Assembly: GCA_947652115.1 (NCBI GenBank) | Contig: OX393561.1 | Coordinates: forward strand, 4,799,531 to 4,863,530 | From: Blastomussa wellsi | Lineage: Eukaryota > Cnidaria > Anthozoa > Scleractinia > Plerogyridae | Reading direction: 5' to 3' | DNA: 64,000 bases | Part shown: piece after piece, positions 47,101 to 59,500 of the stretch | How the letters are laid out: each line of letters begins with the position of its first letter | Numbering within the stretch: the stretch's first letter is position 1 | The notes under the pieces: generated by a model | The model's database searches: none | What the model was told of the DNA's origin: nothing | What the model saw: only the letters and a program-made list of their open reading frames with translations | Program-made: the position numbers and the translations under genes

Positions 47101-49331
47101 CGTACGGGGGCTGGAAAGTCATCTCTGTTATCCGCTTTGTTTCGTATGCCAGAACCTTTGGGAAAGGTGAAAAAATATATATAGTCTTAACCTTGGGTAT
47201 CTAATCGAACAGTTCGGTAATCGCACCCAATCGAACACCAATCATTCGATTGCCGAACTTAATCGAACATAATCGAACTTACAATAAAATTTTGCCAATC
47301 GAACCCAATCGAACGTTCGATTACTGAACGATCAGTAATCGAACTCAATCGAACTTTCGACGATAGGACAATTTTCACATCGCATGTACCCACAGTAAAC
47401 CCGGGAGTACATGAGTAACAGTCGTTAAGATCGTTGACATTGACTTCGTTTTGTTTTGCTTTGCTTTCTTTGAACATTGACATTCAGTATGAAGTTATTC
47501 CTCTTTATTCCCATTCAGTTAAGGCTGATAGTGACTATACCCTACGTGTTTTACTAGTTTCCGGGGTCAAGAGATACCGCCCGAACAAATTTGCATCGGA
47601 TTAGTTCGATTTTGTTCGATTGGTTCCATTGCATTTGATTCGAAAATCGAACTCACGAATTAGATGTTCGATTGCCGAACCTAATCGAACACCAATCGTT
47701 CGATTAAGTTTGATTGGATTTTTGTTCGATGTTGTTCGATTAGATATGACGGACCATAAGTAAACTCGAGTAAGTTAAGTCAGTGATTTATTAAAAGTGA
47801 TAGATTGATCATTTTTGGACCTCCCTTAGCCATTTATCAACGCCATTTTCTTGACCTTGCAACCTTTGTTGTTCCAAAAAGAAAATCCATTGATCTCACT
47901 GATCGCGTTTTGGTTTGTCGTAGTGGTTCTGAGATGAATAGCAAGCTATGCTGAATTAGAACATAATGGTAACCACAGGTTAGAAATTGCGGGCCTTATG
48001 GACCGGATAAACCAGCCGCGCGAAAACCACCCCTAGAATTCCCGTTCCGGTCAAAACCGGCCGGGAAAAGCACGAGCTGACAAATGCCCTTTCCCTCCCT
48101 CCCTGGAGACATTTAAGTTTTTCTATTTTTCTCCAGTAAATTAGGGCCAACAAACCAATCAGAATCAGTTTTCTGTCCATATATTTAGTGAACTCTTGGG
48201 GTCCTACAAAGAAGTTTCTTCCTTTATCCGCGCGTGCAACATGTACAAGAAAATCATGGCGCGTCTTTGCGAGTCGCGGAACTTGTTTACAAAATTCCAG
48301 GGCCTCGTTTTTCATTCTGAACACAGAAAATTCCCCTTTTGGGGCGAAAACTGAAAAGTAAAATCCCCGATCAATTTAGAAGTGTCTCTGAAGAGTAAAA
48401 TCATGGAGTAAAGGGTGATTAAACTTTGCTAGCGAAGGAGTCATCTTTAGTTCGACAGACGCGAAGACGCTGTCATGGCGGTTTTTGAATGTGTTTGGCT
48501 TCAAATCACAGACTTGGAAACAGACTTAATGCGGCTTCTCAAGACCTCTGAAAACAAAATGGTAATTCAAATTTGTATGGAATTTTTAGAACGATGGGTA
48601 AAAATTGACTGCAAAAGCCGTAGGCTAAAATTATAACTTTTGCTATAGAAAAATTCTACGTGAATTACTGTAATTTAATTCTACAACAAAACAATATTGA
48701 AAAAGAGAATCCACTCATTACAAAATTTAAACAAATCGTGCAAAATCTAGAATCAATAGCAATCCTTACTTTTCAGGTGTCCATTGATGGCGTTAACATT
48801 GCTTCCATCGATCTTCAAGAGGCCCGCAGGTCAATGGCCGTTATAACCCAAGATCCGGTACTATTCGGTGGTACCTTGAGAAGTAACATGGACCCATTTT
48901 CCCAACATACAGACCAAGACCTATGGATAGCTCTAGAGGAAGTTCAATTGAAGACCATTGTGGAAAATCTGCCAGCGCAGTTAGACTTCAAGCTAAAGGA
49001 GTCGGGAAGAAACTTGAGCGTTGGCGAGCGGCAGCTGCTGTGTTTGGCTCGTGCACTGCTTCAGAAGAGAAAGATTATTGTCATGGATGAAGCCACTGCT
49101 AATGTGGACTTTAAGACCGATCGTCTGATCCAGGAAGTTATTCGACAGAAATTTAAGAACTCCACGGTGTTGACCATTGCTCATCGACTGAACACTATCA
49201 TGGATTATGACAAGGTGCTCGTTCTTGATGCAGGACGAGTGGTGGAGTTTGACAAACCGGAGGTGTTGATAAGAAACGGTGGACTGTTTGCCGAAATGAT
49301 TAAAAGCCAGAACCAAACTGAAAGACACTGA
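38140..49331 (+). CDS. ABCC4: ABCC4/MRP4-like ABC transporter, copy A (complete)
   Basis: ATP-driven plasma-membrane exporter of organic anions; vertebrate ABCC4 exports cyclic nucleotides, prostanoids and drug conjugates. Exons: 38140-38661, 39650-40029, 41388-42937, 43643-44201, 45559-45695, 46805-47166, 48777-49331 (junction phases 0,2,1,2,1,0), total 4065 nt, 1354 residues, close to the family's usual length of about 1325. Start MQTTSEGKNPRDGAS is chosen because copy B begins the same way at KNPRDGAS. Order: N-terminal FFWWMNDV motif, TMD1, NBD1 (GEVGSGKSS, LSGGQ, LLDDPLSSVD), acidic linker, TMD2 (FFDTNPAGNILNRFSKD), NBD2 (GRTGAGKSS, LSVGE, IVMDEATANVD, TIAHRLNTI). No N-terminal TMD0, as expected for ABCC4. 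The C-terminus NQTERH lacks the PDZ ligand of human ABCC4. Substrate cannot be read from sequence. Confidence 0.92.
40213..40610. mobile_element. Imperfect palindromic repeat in intron 2 of copy A
   Basis: Left CCAGGGCTATTGCCTGGTTT CAAACCGA is inverted as TCGGTTTGAAACCAGGCAAT at the right; ATTAGCAACTATTGAT pairs with ATCAATAGTTGCTAAT, and AAAGAAATGT with ACATTTCTTT about the centre. A diverged relative lies at 22960-23270. Confidence 0.8.
41388..42937 (+). CDS. ABCC4: Copy A exon 3: last TMD1 helices and whole NBD1
   Basis: A single 1550-nt exon (acceptor TTTTTACAG, donor ACACAAG|gtaatc, phases 2 in and 1 out). It covers RLKGVIISMACVLFFTTL, TLALSGTQLSS, the linker to NBD1, Walker A GEVGSGKSSLLRAILGELP, Q-loop region YVPQVAWVFSGTVRDNILFG, signature LSGGQKARVGLARAVYSDAD, Walker B IYLLDDPLSSVD (Asp in place of the catalytic Glu, normal for ABCC NBD1) and H-loop LLVTHQLQYLKDV. 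In vertebrate ABCC4 this region is divided among many exons. Confidence 0.93.
42999..43142. mobile_element. CAGGGGCGG-type MITE with 5-bp flanking repeat
   Basis: Begins CAGGGGCGGATCTAGG and ends CCTGGATTCGCCCCTG, with ACAGT directly repeated on both sides (42994-42998, 43143-43147). It sits right after exon 3 of copy A, so the open frame past the donor runs into this element. Confidence 0.8.
46805..49331 (+). CDS. ABCC4: Copy A exons 6-7: final TM helix and NBD2
   Basis: Exon 6 (46805-47166) encodes AGLALTYALQTL, the ENLMTSVERVMTYTKI coupling segment and Walker A GRTGAGKSSLLSALFRMPEP. Exon 7 (48777-49331) starts VSIDGVNIASIDL and carries VITQDPVLFGGTLRSNMDPF, the signature LSVGERQLLCLARALL, Walker B IVMDEATANVD and the H-loop TIAHRLNTI, ending at TGA 49329-49331. 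The last signature residue is Glu where LSVGQ is usual. A 1.6-kb intron between them contains the AATCGAAC-rich element. Confidence 0.92.
47200..47744. mobile_element. TA-flanked element dense in AATCGAAC octamers
   Basis: Ends TCTAATCGAACA and TGTTCGATTAGA are exact inverses, flanked by TA on both sides. At least 15 copies of AATCGAAC or its complement occur in two subterminal blocks (47200-47360, 47605-47744) around a unique centre. It lies in intron 6 of copy A. The layout is that of transposase-binding subterminal repeats in a non-autonomous DNA transposon. Confidence 0.85.
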
Positions 49332-50260
49332 AAAATGCATGTGATGATCCTGGGGTTACATATAAACGTTTTTACTATTTAAGTGACATTTGTCGTAGAT
49401 GACTTGTTCATGATACGAAAACAAGTACGAAACGGTGATGAACTGGTAGAAAAAGAATTAAAGTCTTTAGGGAAACCAAACACATTACTAAATAGTTGCG
49501 TTAAAGCCCAACTATTTTAATGTAAAAGTTAGTTGGAGGATTCATGAGCATATTTTAAATATTTGAAAAAAGAAATGAGAAAGTACCGGAAAATCTTACA
49601 GTGTTGTAGACAGGAAGCGAGCATTTGATGCAAATTTGACACTTTATTTACGGATTGGCTGATGAAGATAAGCTAATAATGCTACGAACTGAAAGCTGTT
49701 CGTTTAAAATATTTGCAACCATAATCCAGAATTTCGATGTGTAACTTGCACTGGTGTTACACTTTTTGCACTGGTGTTACATTTGAACTACACTGCTCTC
49801 AGCCAATCAGAATCGAGTACTTTTTTCATGTATGTTATTAATTACACAATGAGATAATGCTTTGAAATGTTTACGTTTCTTACAAATTTGTCTTTCGTAT
49901 TTTTCTTTTGTATAAAAATTAAAATGGGAAAAGTTTAATTTGTTATTTGACCATGGCCTGCGATGGAGAATTCAATCTTTTTTGGGACCTTTATTGGTTT
50001 CGTTTACAGACAACCTGAAATATCTGCAAGGATTGATAACAATAGTTCTTGTTAACGGAGAGCATCTGAAGAACGGTAGGTATATATCTGAACAGCCTAA
50101 ACGTTAAGGAGGTTGTCAAAACTATTGTACATAGACAGGACCCACCACTCCACGGAAAGACTGGTGATGGCTTTTCCAACCCCCCTTCCCCGCTATAAAA
50201 ATATTGTGTTCCCTTTGAATAGCCCCCGTCTATCATAGTGAAAATAGGTAAAAGGATTAA

Positions 50261-50480
50261 GGCTACGTTTACACGGGACCGGACCGGAACCGTTTGGAAC
50301 CGATCCGGGTGTTTACACGGGATCTTTATGCAACAGATCCGGCACGGATCCAACACTGGACCTTCAAAATAACAGTTCCAGTTTTGGATCCGTTCCGGAC
50401 CGGTTCCAGAACGGTCCCGTGTAAGCAGAAAGCCTATCTTATCCGGATCCATTTGGAACCGGTCCCATGTAAGCATAGCC
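50261..50480. mobile_element. TTAA-flanked MITE
   Basis: Ends GGCTACGTTTACACGGGACC and GGTCCCATGTAAGCATAGCC are inverted with few changes and flanked by TTAA (50257-50260, 50481-50484), the duplication used by piggyBac and Kolobok elements. The interior repeats GGATCC/CCGGAACC-type motifs. Confidence 0.82.
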
Positions 50481-50827
50481 TTAAATGTCTTTGTACAGTT
50501 TGCTTGACAATGTAAGTTTCACTGGCACAAACGATGAAAGTCTTATCTCAAAAATCTCAGACAGCTAGCAGTTCGTGAGCAACAGACTCAGTTAAGCCTA
50601 AAACCAGCCAGGATGTGCACTTAGATAACGAAAACATCTGAGAAACTCAGTCAGCCTACTTTCTTCCCGCTTTAATTTTGGAAGTAACTGCTCTTCAATC
50701 TGTTGAGATAAACGAGTTATGTCTGTCAAGGATTTTGGTTGCGTATATGTATGATAAGGAATGCAACTAAGAGGAATACATAACCTGCGATCAGGCGTTC
50801 TTGTTTTCGCGACAGAAGGAAAAAAAA

Positions 50828-50903
50828 TCAGCCGCAAAAAAAAATAAAATAAAATAAAATAAAATAAAAATAAATATATAAATAAAAATAATAAAAGAAA
50901 AAT
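50828..50903. repeat. A-rich (TAAAA)n simple repeat
   Basis: Several tandem TAAAA units followed by looser ATAAAAATAA text. Adjacent to the repeat copy starting near 50905, it could be a retroelement tail. Confidence 0.85.
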
Positions 50904-50904
50904 A

Positions 50905-51175
50905 AGAACGCCTTATCCCACGTGAATTGAACGAATACATAGAACGAATACATTCATGGCCGCGCGGAGATACGAAATTTCTCCTCGAGTGTTATTTTGT
51001 AACACGAGAAGAGATTCAGATTCTTGAGCGAGGACTGAGCGAGTTTTCAAACTGGTATACGCTTGGAAGGGCCTTGGAAGGTGGAATACAGCATCGAAGA
51101 AATAGTTTAGGGAACGAGATACTGCAATTAGGACGTTATATGATAGAGTTGGAGCTTAAATGCCATTGTAGAGGC
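50905..51175 (+). mobile_element. Element of an inverted pair, copy 1
   Basis: From CCTTATCCCACGTGAATTGA on, it matches the reverse of 54228-54520: GAACGAATACATAGAACG, GATACGAAATTTCTCCTCGA, GAGCGAGGACTGAGCGAG. Both copies keep an open frame containing FLLECYFVTREEIQILERGL or its near-identical variant. I do not recognise the family. Confidence 0.65.
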
Positions 51176-53503
51176 TCATTACAAGTTTAACAGCGATCCT
51201 CGGTAAGTCGAACTGAACAACTGGCACTCTGCCGCTTTATACTGTTCACAATTTTTTGAAACATTAAGACTCCTCTTGTTTAGAAAACCGGCGTTAGTTG
51301 TTTAATAGGCAAATCTAACACACGAGCCGAGTCACAATACAATATGGCTGACAGAAAACACACAGGCCGAGCACGTGAGCATGAGGAAACTTTTTGCCGC
51401 TGACCGGTACTGACGTAACCTCTCTTTTCTCCTGTACAATGGAATAACGGATATGCTAAGCTAAATAGGTTAACTGGAAAGTGGAAAAATGACACGATAG
51501 CACTCCGACTTTCTTATGCGATAGCTGGTGCTACTCATTGTAGCGTGGCATGTGTTAGCACATGCAAGGATCAGTAGTATCTTGGACTGGTTTGCGGCAG
51601 GAGCGCAGGCTCCTGTTACCTGTGAGGACCTCTAAGTAATAGTTGGAGTTTAGTCGCACATCACCGCCTCCGGCCTGCTTGCACAATTAACTCCATTGCA
51701 AGCAATAAGTAGCCGATTACATCGATACAAATACTAATGTAAGAATAGGTTTGAGACCCATCGTTATTAACATCTCGTGAAAGTTAGTGTCCGATGTTTC
51801 AATATTTTTCAATCGCCAAGGTAAGTTTTCTTTACACGCTTTTAATAGATTATTTTAGCCAATAAGACCCGTAAAGTGCCGTGGCATCTTCTGCGTGGCT
51901 TGCTCCACTCCTCGATGCTGGCAAAGTACTCCACCGTTTTCCTCATGGTGCCCGACCATCAAAAACCATAATTATACTACCTCTGTATTTCGACGGTTTT
52001 AGTTTGCAAGAACCAAAATTCATACAATCGTGTGATTTTCAGTATTCTGTTGTAAAATGTATTACATAAATTTAGCGAAAAATGAACGTCCCTGTTGGAT
52101 TTCACACTGAAGGAATGTATGTCGTTTGTATCATTTATAAATATATATATTTTTTCGGATTCCTATTTGATTCGATGTGCAAGATAGTTTATACCGACAC
52201 ACGGCGTATTTTCATTCATGGATTCGAGGATAATAAATAACAAACTCTAAGACGCGTGGTTAACGCAATGCTAATAAGATCTTAGGTTACAGAATGGTTG
52301 GTTAGCTGAAGGAGAAGAGGAGTGCTGGTGTTTTCAATATATCTACTGGTTTTGGTGGGGATAAAATATCGCTAATAATTTTCGACGAAAGAAATGAATC
52401 TTCTCTGCTAGCCGGGGTATTACATCATGGTGTGACTCGAGTGTGTCGCCACCCACATGAATATTGAGAGTCATCAATGTCTGGATCTAGAGCTTCCGCT
52501 CTACCCTTCTAAATGAACAGGGGCTACGTCTTATCTAATCTTTAATTATAGAATTCGATCAATTAATCATACGTTTGCCGTAGCTATTTTTTGGGTTTAG
52601 CCCTAAAGAACCACCTTTCGCGAAGATAAAAGTTTGCTTATTAGTATTTCACAATGAACCGCCAGAGTTTTAGAATTTTGAATATTTAATTAAGTGATGC
52701 ATGCATACTTAAGTGAACACTTAAGAACGTGACAGTTTCTAATAAGATGATATGGTGTGCGGATACCAAATATATCTTCGAGTGCTGAACTCGATATTTC
52801 CACAAGTGAGCGCAGCGAGCGAGTGAGATATTGCGTTAAACACGAGAAGAGAAATTTCATATCGCCAAGCAACCATGCATTATGTTGTTTATTTGATAAA
52901 CATGTTAATAATGAAGTTTTTGACAATTTTCCTAAGATTTCAGACCATTTTCTGAAGATTTCCAAAATTTATCCATTCCGAAAGTTGTCCGAAGGTCACA
53001 CGGCCTTTCCCGAACAGTTCCGAAATTTTCCGAATATGACCGTAGGTTTGGGAAGATTTCCGAAGTTTGTCGAAGATTTCCAAATAAAACCCAAATATTT
53101 ACACTAATAAAAGTACAGTAATAGGGTCAAACATGGTATCAAATCGATATCAAACTTGAAATGATTGATAGTGGAGCTCAGGGGCCCGAAGGGCCGCCAA
53201 GCTGAGCCCCATACTTATATGGGAAAGAAAAAAAAACCCATGAGTTGATTTTCTCATGGTTATCATGGCTAGCGGTATTGCTCGTGGGCGCGTACGCACG
53301 ACGGCGACGGAGTCGCGCAACATGGCGGCCATAAATAGGACATTTAAACCATAACGAGGCTTACTTTTAGGCATCCATGTTATGATCAAAAAAGGCTCAG
53401 TGTTTTTCTATATTGTGGAACAATCGGTCACCTTAATATATATTTTCAAATATTTTGTGTGACGTCTCGGTTCTCTACTTCAGGCAACAACAGTAACAGA
53501 TAA

Positions 53504-56500
53504 ATGGAGGGAGTCAATCAAAACGTGACAGAGATGAAAAATCCAAGAGATGGGGCAAGCGTGCTATCAATCGTGTTCTTCTGGTGGATGAATGACGTGT
53601 TAAGACTGGGTAATAAGCGACCGCTGACCGAAAACGATTTGTTTCCTATTCTAGAAGATTACAAATCCGAGATTCTCGTAGAGACTGCAGAGAGGTTTTG
53701 GTTAGATGAAATAAATGAAAGCAAATCACAAAATTCGAAACCTCGTTTATGGAAAGTAATGGCCAGACTTATCTCTATGAAATCAGCTGTTTTAATGATT
53801 ATTCTGAGAGCGTTTTCGTCCATTTCACTTGCGTTACTGCCTTTATGTCTTTGGCTTGTGTTAAAGACGTTAAATGATGGACCAAATCTAGACACTGAGC
53901 TTGCGTTTAAGTACGTGGCATTTTTAGGAATAACAAGTCTAGTGAGGGCTGCATCAATACAGCACTTCGATAACGTTTCCGAACTCTGGGGATTGAAGCT
54001 GAAAGTGGCCTTAATCGGACTCGTTTACAAGAAGGTAAAACAATTGTTAGTTAAATAGTTACTGCTAGGTAGGGAAATGGGTGAATATCAGTCATAGTTC
54101 TTGGTGTGCTCTACAGAGCTGACTAAAAAACTAAAAGTAAACATTAACGAATTTTGCCACGCTGTCTGTCATCCCACTACAGACCTGGAGCATAGATTCA
54201 ATTGTGAATATAATTGTTTTCCGTCTTTCAATTTGTCGACATCGACGCTCCAACTCTATCATATAACGTCCTAATTGTAGTATCTCGATGAAAGTTCCCT
54301 AAACTATTTCTTCGATGCTGTATTCCACCTTCCAAGCCCCTTCCAAGCGTATGCCAGTTTGAAAACTCGCTCAGTCCTCGCTCAAGAACCTGAATATCTT
54401 CTCGTGTTACAAAATAACACTCGAGGAGAAATTTCGTATCGCGGCCATGTAATGTATTCGTTCTATGTATTCGTTCTATGTATTCGTTCAATTCACGTGG
54501 GATCGGGCGTTCTTTTGATGTTTTTACTCGTAGCGTATAACATCTATATCATAATGTATGATACTGTCATAAATCACCACGGGCATCTGAGAGCATGAAG
54601 GAAATGTAGAAAACACGAACCGCAGGCATTTCCTTCATGCTCTCAAATGCCCGTCGTGTTTATGACAGTATCATACATGGCTTAGGCTTCTTTATTTGTT
54701 AAATAATGAAGTGCCAGCATTGTTTCTGATTACGTAAATTCTTAATAAATGGATTAAATTTTATTGACCACACTCTCAGAGGAGACAAAATGTCAATCGG
54801 TAGCTTTCGATACATATTGGCGATCTAGAGAAAAGGCAGTGGTAGGAGTTGCTCGCATTTGAGACTATTTCATTTTCTTAAGTCCCCAAATTCGCCACTG
54901 GACGATGACACTAATGTAAAGTTATAAGATGAGGGATAGCGAAAATAATATAGAAAAAGGGTTTGCTAGCTCCAATCATTTCACTGATAAGAACTGACAG
55001 TCAAAATGGAAAACTTTGCCAAAAGTGCTCATATAGCGATGTTTCTCGTTACCTCACCCATTGTTATTAATATGCAAACCTGAACCTACTTGGCTGTTGA
55101 AACAACGACTTCTTTTGTTCTGTGGTTAGCAAATTTGAATATCAAAAGAAATTTGACGTCAATGTTTGCAAACAAGAAATATCGCTATACCAAACTTGAT
55201 GATCATGTTGGATAATGTCAAATCTTTATCCATTATAGGTTCTCTCCCTAAATCGATACAGTCTTGAAGCTACGTTATCTGGAAACACTATCAACCTAGT
55301 CTCCAATGACGCACAGAAGATCGAGAAGTCCGTAAACCAACTAGGTTATGTGTTATCCGCGCCGATCGAACTTGTAATCAGCTTGGTGATCATTACGTAC
55401 TTGATTGGCTGGGAGGTTCTTGTTTGTGCCGCGTTCTTTATCTTCCTTGTCACTTTTCAAATGTCAATAGCTAAAAAAGCAGCAAAACTCCGAGGAAAAG
55501 CCGCCGCATTCACCGATCAACGGCTCGTAGTGATGAATGAAATCATCTCTGGAATACGAGCGGTGAAGATGTATGCTTGGGAGTGGAACTTCATTGACGT
55601 CATTCACGATCTGCGCAGGTAACTTTGACGTACCAAGGAGTGCATTTCCTTGTTCTTAGTTTCCATGTACGCGCCACGATTGAAAATAACATTTAGACGG
55701 CGAGCTTCAGAATCAGTGAAAAGCGAGAGAGAGCCTCCTTCTAATTGTTTGATTATATTAAATTCTGTGTTCGTTCTATAGAGTGTTTTCACATGACGTC
55801 ATGGCGGCCATATTGGTGTCCAAAAACAATCTTCCGGGAATTGAAATGTATTGTTATGAAAACGTCATCTTTTGTTTCAGCAATCCAATATGGCCGCTTG
55901 TCACGTATGTGAAAATACTCTATTAACATAGAAAAGTAAGAACACTCGATGCATTAATGATTTTATTTTACGAGCCCCGATCCAACCATCAAAGTCGAAA
56001 GAAACTAAGAGCGAGCCATCTTATTGTTATAGCATGCAATCCGTGACCGTTCAAATAAACTACGGATATCGATAAAACTAATTACTTGACGGTTTTGTTT
56101 AATAATTTTCGTCCACAAATCTTCTCTGATTTTGATTGTTTAAAATGATCACGTGACACGATAGTGTTCGTCTGCGGAGAGATACTTACAATCTATTGCA
56201 CTGTCCGAGAAAAATTTCGGGATGGATAGTACCTGTCCGTGGAAGTGATTTCTAAACAGGCGAGCCACGGGCTAAAATTATTTTAGAGGGCTTTTGTAGG
56301 ATCGTGTTTTGTTTGTTACCTTCGACTTCGAAAAAAGTCTTTCATGGAAAATGAAAAAGGATGCTCGTTATCAAATGGGCTCGTGAAAGAAAATTTAATG
56401 TCTGAAGTGTCAGACGTGTTTCCGCCCTAATCCCCTGAGGCGCGGGCAAGAAGAACTTCTTCTCTCCCGCGCCTCAGAGGATTAGGGAGCTTAAGCAAAT

Positions 56501-59500
56501 CACGACGGCAACCTCAACGAGAACGTCGCTAAACAAAAGATTTAATGAGCAGTACAATAGCTCGGCACGTGCGTTATAATTCTATGTACATTTCTTTGCC
56601 GACCTCTGCAAAACAACAACGTGAAATGACCAATTTCTCAGTACTTTGGAGAACGTGAACCTCGACGGCTAAATTTTCGTTTTTCTGTTTGAAAATAAAC
56701 GCCGTCCTTATATTTTCTACAAGAACTATGTTTGAAAGCGATAGATGCACCGAATACATCAAGACAATTGCGAAATTCGTGCGTAAAATATAAATTCATT
56801 TTTAAGTAGGCGTCGTCCTAGCCGTTGCCGTCGTCTTTGCTTAAGCTCCCTATTGTGGCGTGAAGACGTCTGACACTTCAGACTACTCATTACCATGTTA
56901 CTATAATTGATAATTCGGAATTCTGGGTCCAAGAACAAAAAAAACACGATTCACAGTTGAAATCGACGACAGTTTATTTTAATACCTTTCCTTTCAGAGA
57001 TATAAAGGTTGGTTCTTTGTTGATTGCAAACTTTTAGAGTAGCTAAACCAGGCATACATGTTTTCACTTACAGCTATTTTTTTACAGGAAGGAGATGTCA
57101 TTGATTCGCTTAAAAGGCGTCATACTTTCGATGCTGATTGTTTTGTACTTCACGACTCTTCCCGTCGCTGCCCTAATTTCGATAACAACGCTGATCTTAA
57201 CGGGAAGTTACCTATCGTCCTTTGAGATATTTACTGTTCTTCTTGGTATTATGACACTACGGTCTACATTTTGTTACAACTTGGGTATTGCCATGCAAGT
57301 GGTTCAAGATGCTAAAGTGGCAATCAGCAGAATGCAGACATTTCTTACCAAGGAGCCATCACAGTTTGAAATTAGCAGTAAGATAAGCAAGAAGAATCAG
57401 CATTCAATGGAACAATTAAATTTTGGTAGAAGCGTGAAAAGTAAAAACGCGGAGAAGGGTGTCCAGTTGACCAGATTTAGAAAGCTTGACGACCTTGAAG
57501 ACGGACGTTTTTATACACTCACCTCCAACTCAACACCCACGGCGACCCCTACTAATTTTCCTTGTATGTTTCCTGAGGTTTCGTTAGAGAACTCTGTGGA
57601 TCATGTAACTACCGCATCGACCAATAGCCAAGAAACAATCAACTCAAGCTCGAAGAAGCCGTACTTGTCAATTTCGGAGGCGTCGTGTTCCTGGAGTGAA
57701 GGTCATCTCACTGACACCTTGAGTGGCATTACTCTCAATGTTTGTAATAGCGATATGCTAGCAATAACAGGTACAGTTGGGAGTGGAAAGTCCTCCCTTC
57801 TAACAGCTATTCTTGGAGAGCTACCTCTGTGTAAAGGCACGATATCGTTGCAAGGTAAAGTGGCCTATGTTCCCCAGATACCCTGGGTGTTTTCTGGGAC
57901 TATAAGAGAAAACATTTTGTTTGGCTTTCCATTTAACAAGGAAAAGTTGGAACGTGTTGTTGAGGTGTGTGGTTTAAAAAAGGACTTGGACAACTTCGGG
58001 AATGGGGATCTTACAGAAATTGGACAGCGTGGAGTAACCCTAAGTGGAGGTCAAAAAGCACGTGTGGGTTTAGCTCGTGCTGTGTATTCAGATGCTAATA
58101 TTTATCTACTTGATGATCCACTGAGTGCAGTTGACACAAAAGTGGGAAGGAAACTTTTCCACAGTTGCATTATTGATCACTTATCGAATCGCATTCGCTT
58201 GCTTGTCACCCACCAGCTGCAATATTTGAAAGATGTGGATCGCATCGCTGTAATGGAAAATGGTTCAATTGTTCATCTGGGAGGGTACGCAGAACTTAAA
58301 GACAAGGGAGCGTTTCTAGAAAAGTTGGAACTGTCTCAGCCCTTAAAGGGTAGCGAGTTTGAGCCTGGTGATGCATTTCATACTGCAGAAATCACAAATT
58401 GTATTGAGATAACACAAGGTAGAGACAACGAGGCATTTGTAGATGATCATGAGTTGCCCAAACAGCAGGAGGATGACAACCCTACTGAACATGTTAATAT
58501 TGCCGTACTCGCAAACACAAATGCATATGATGTGCCTCAGGGTGGTCGTCGACAAGTTCTTGATCTTAAGGAAGAGAAGGAAAGTAAGGTGGTTGGTACT
58601 GTGGCCTGGCGACTCTACTGGAATTATTTTAAGGAAGGATTTCCTGTTCACTTAATACTATGTCTGGGAATTTTTTCAATATTTGCACAAGGTAAAATTA
58701 ATTTTATTATTAACGATTTAAGAGGAAACGAACTATTTGTACATGATTCCAAAAACATTTTGTAAAAATTTAAGTGACAGCTCTATTTTGAGAGCGCAGG
58801 GTATAAAGGCTAGCAGCTATTTCAATTGACGTTGGTTAAGGACTCCAAGCATAGGCGAAAAGACCGAAAGGTAGTATTGGTTTGTTTTCCTTTGCTTCTC
58901 ATTATGTACTGAAGTGGAGAGATTTTGCACGCGCTGAATAATAAGTAAGAACTAGAGGACATTTCCCATGTTTACATAGCCTTATCTAAACACGAAGCCC
59001 GAGCCCACGCCCTTCGAGGTTTTGCCTAACTTTCGAGAATTCTCTCAAATCCCCGAGTGTTTAGCTGAGGTTATGTAAACACGGAAAAGTCCTCCATTGC
59101 TATAAAATATTTCTTAAAAATACACACGTTACTAAAGCGTCACAACCTTGTTTACATACTCTTAGCTAAACACATCTACCATCCAATGAGAGCGTGCGTA
59201 GCAAGTCCGTTATTTTATAATGAGATATAACCAGAAGCTCCTGGCTTTCTGATATAATTCTCGATGATAGAAGTTGTGCAAGGTTACTGTTGCCAAGGTA
59301 TCATTTTGTAGCATTACAGTGATCATGCTCACTTATTACCAAAAACCCGTTGTTAAAACAGCTTTTATTGTGGACAACCAGCAATTTTGTTTGTACAAAA
59401 ATTTAACTAACTGCAGAACTAGGAAAGCTCAATATTTTTGTTTTACATTTAAATATTTTAATTGGTTAATTGTTTATAGTGTTATTAGATTAAATTATTT

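Larger units (their letters stand above)
49332..53503. other. Spacer between the two ABCC4-like genes
   Basis: About 4.2 kb. It holds the 3' flank of copy A (a duplicated TTGCACTGGTGTTACA near 49745-49781), a TTAA-flanked MITE, an A-rich TAAAA repeat and one copy of an inverted element pair. The promoter of copy B must lie at the right end. TCTCTACTTCAG just before 53483 resembles an acceptor, so the copy B start codon may lie in a spliced leader exon. No convincing gene seen. Confidence 0.65.
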
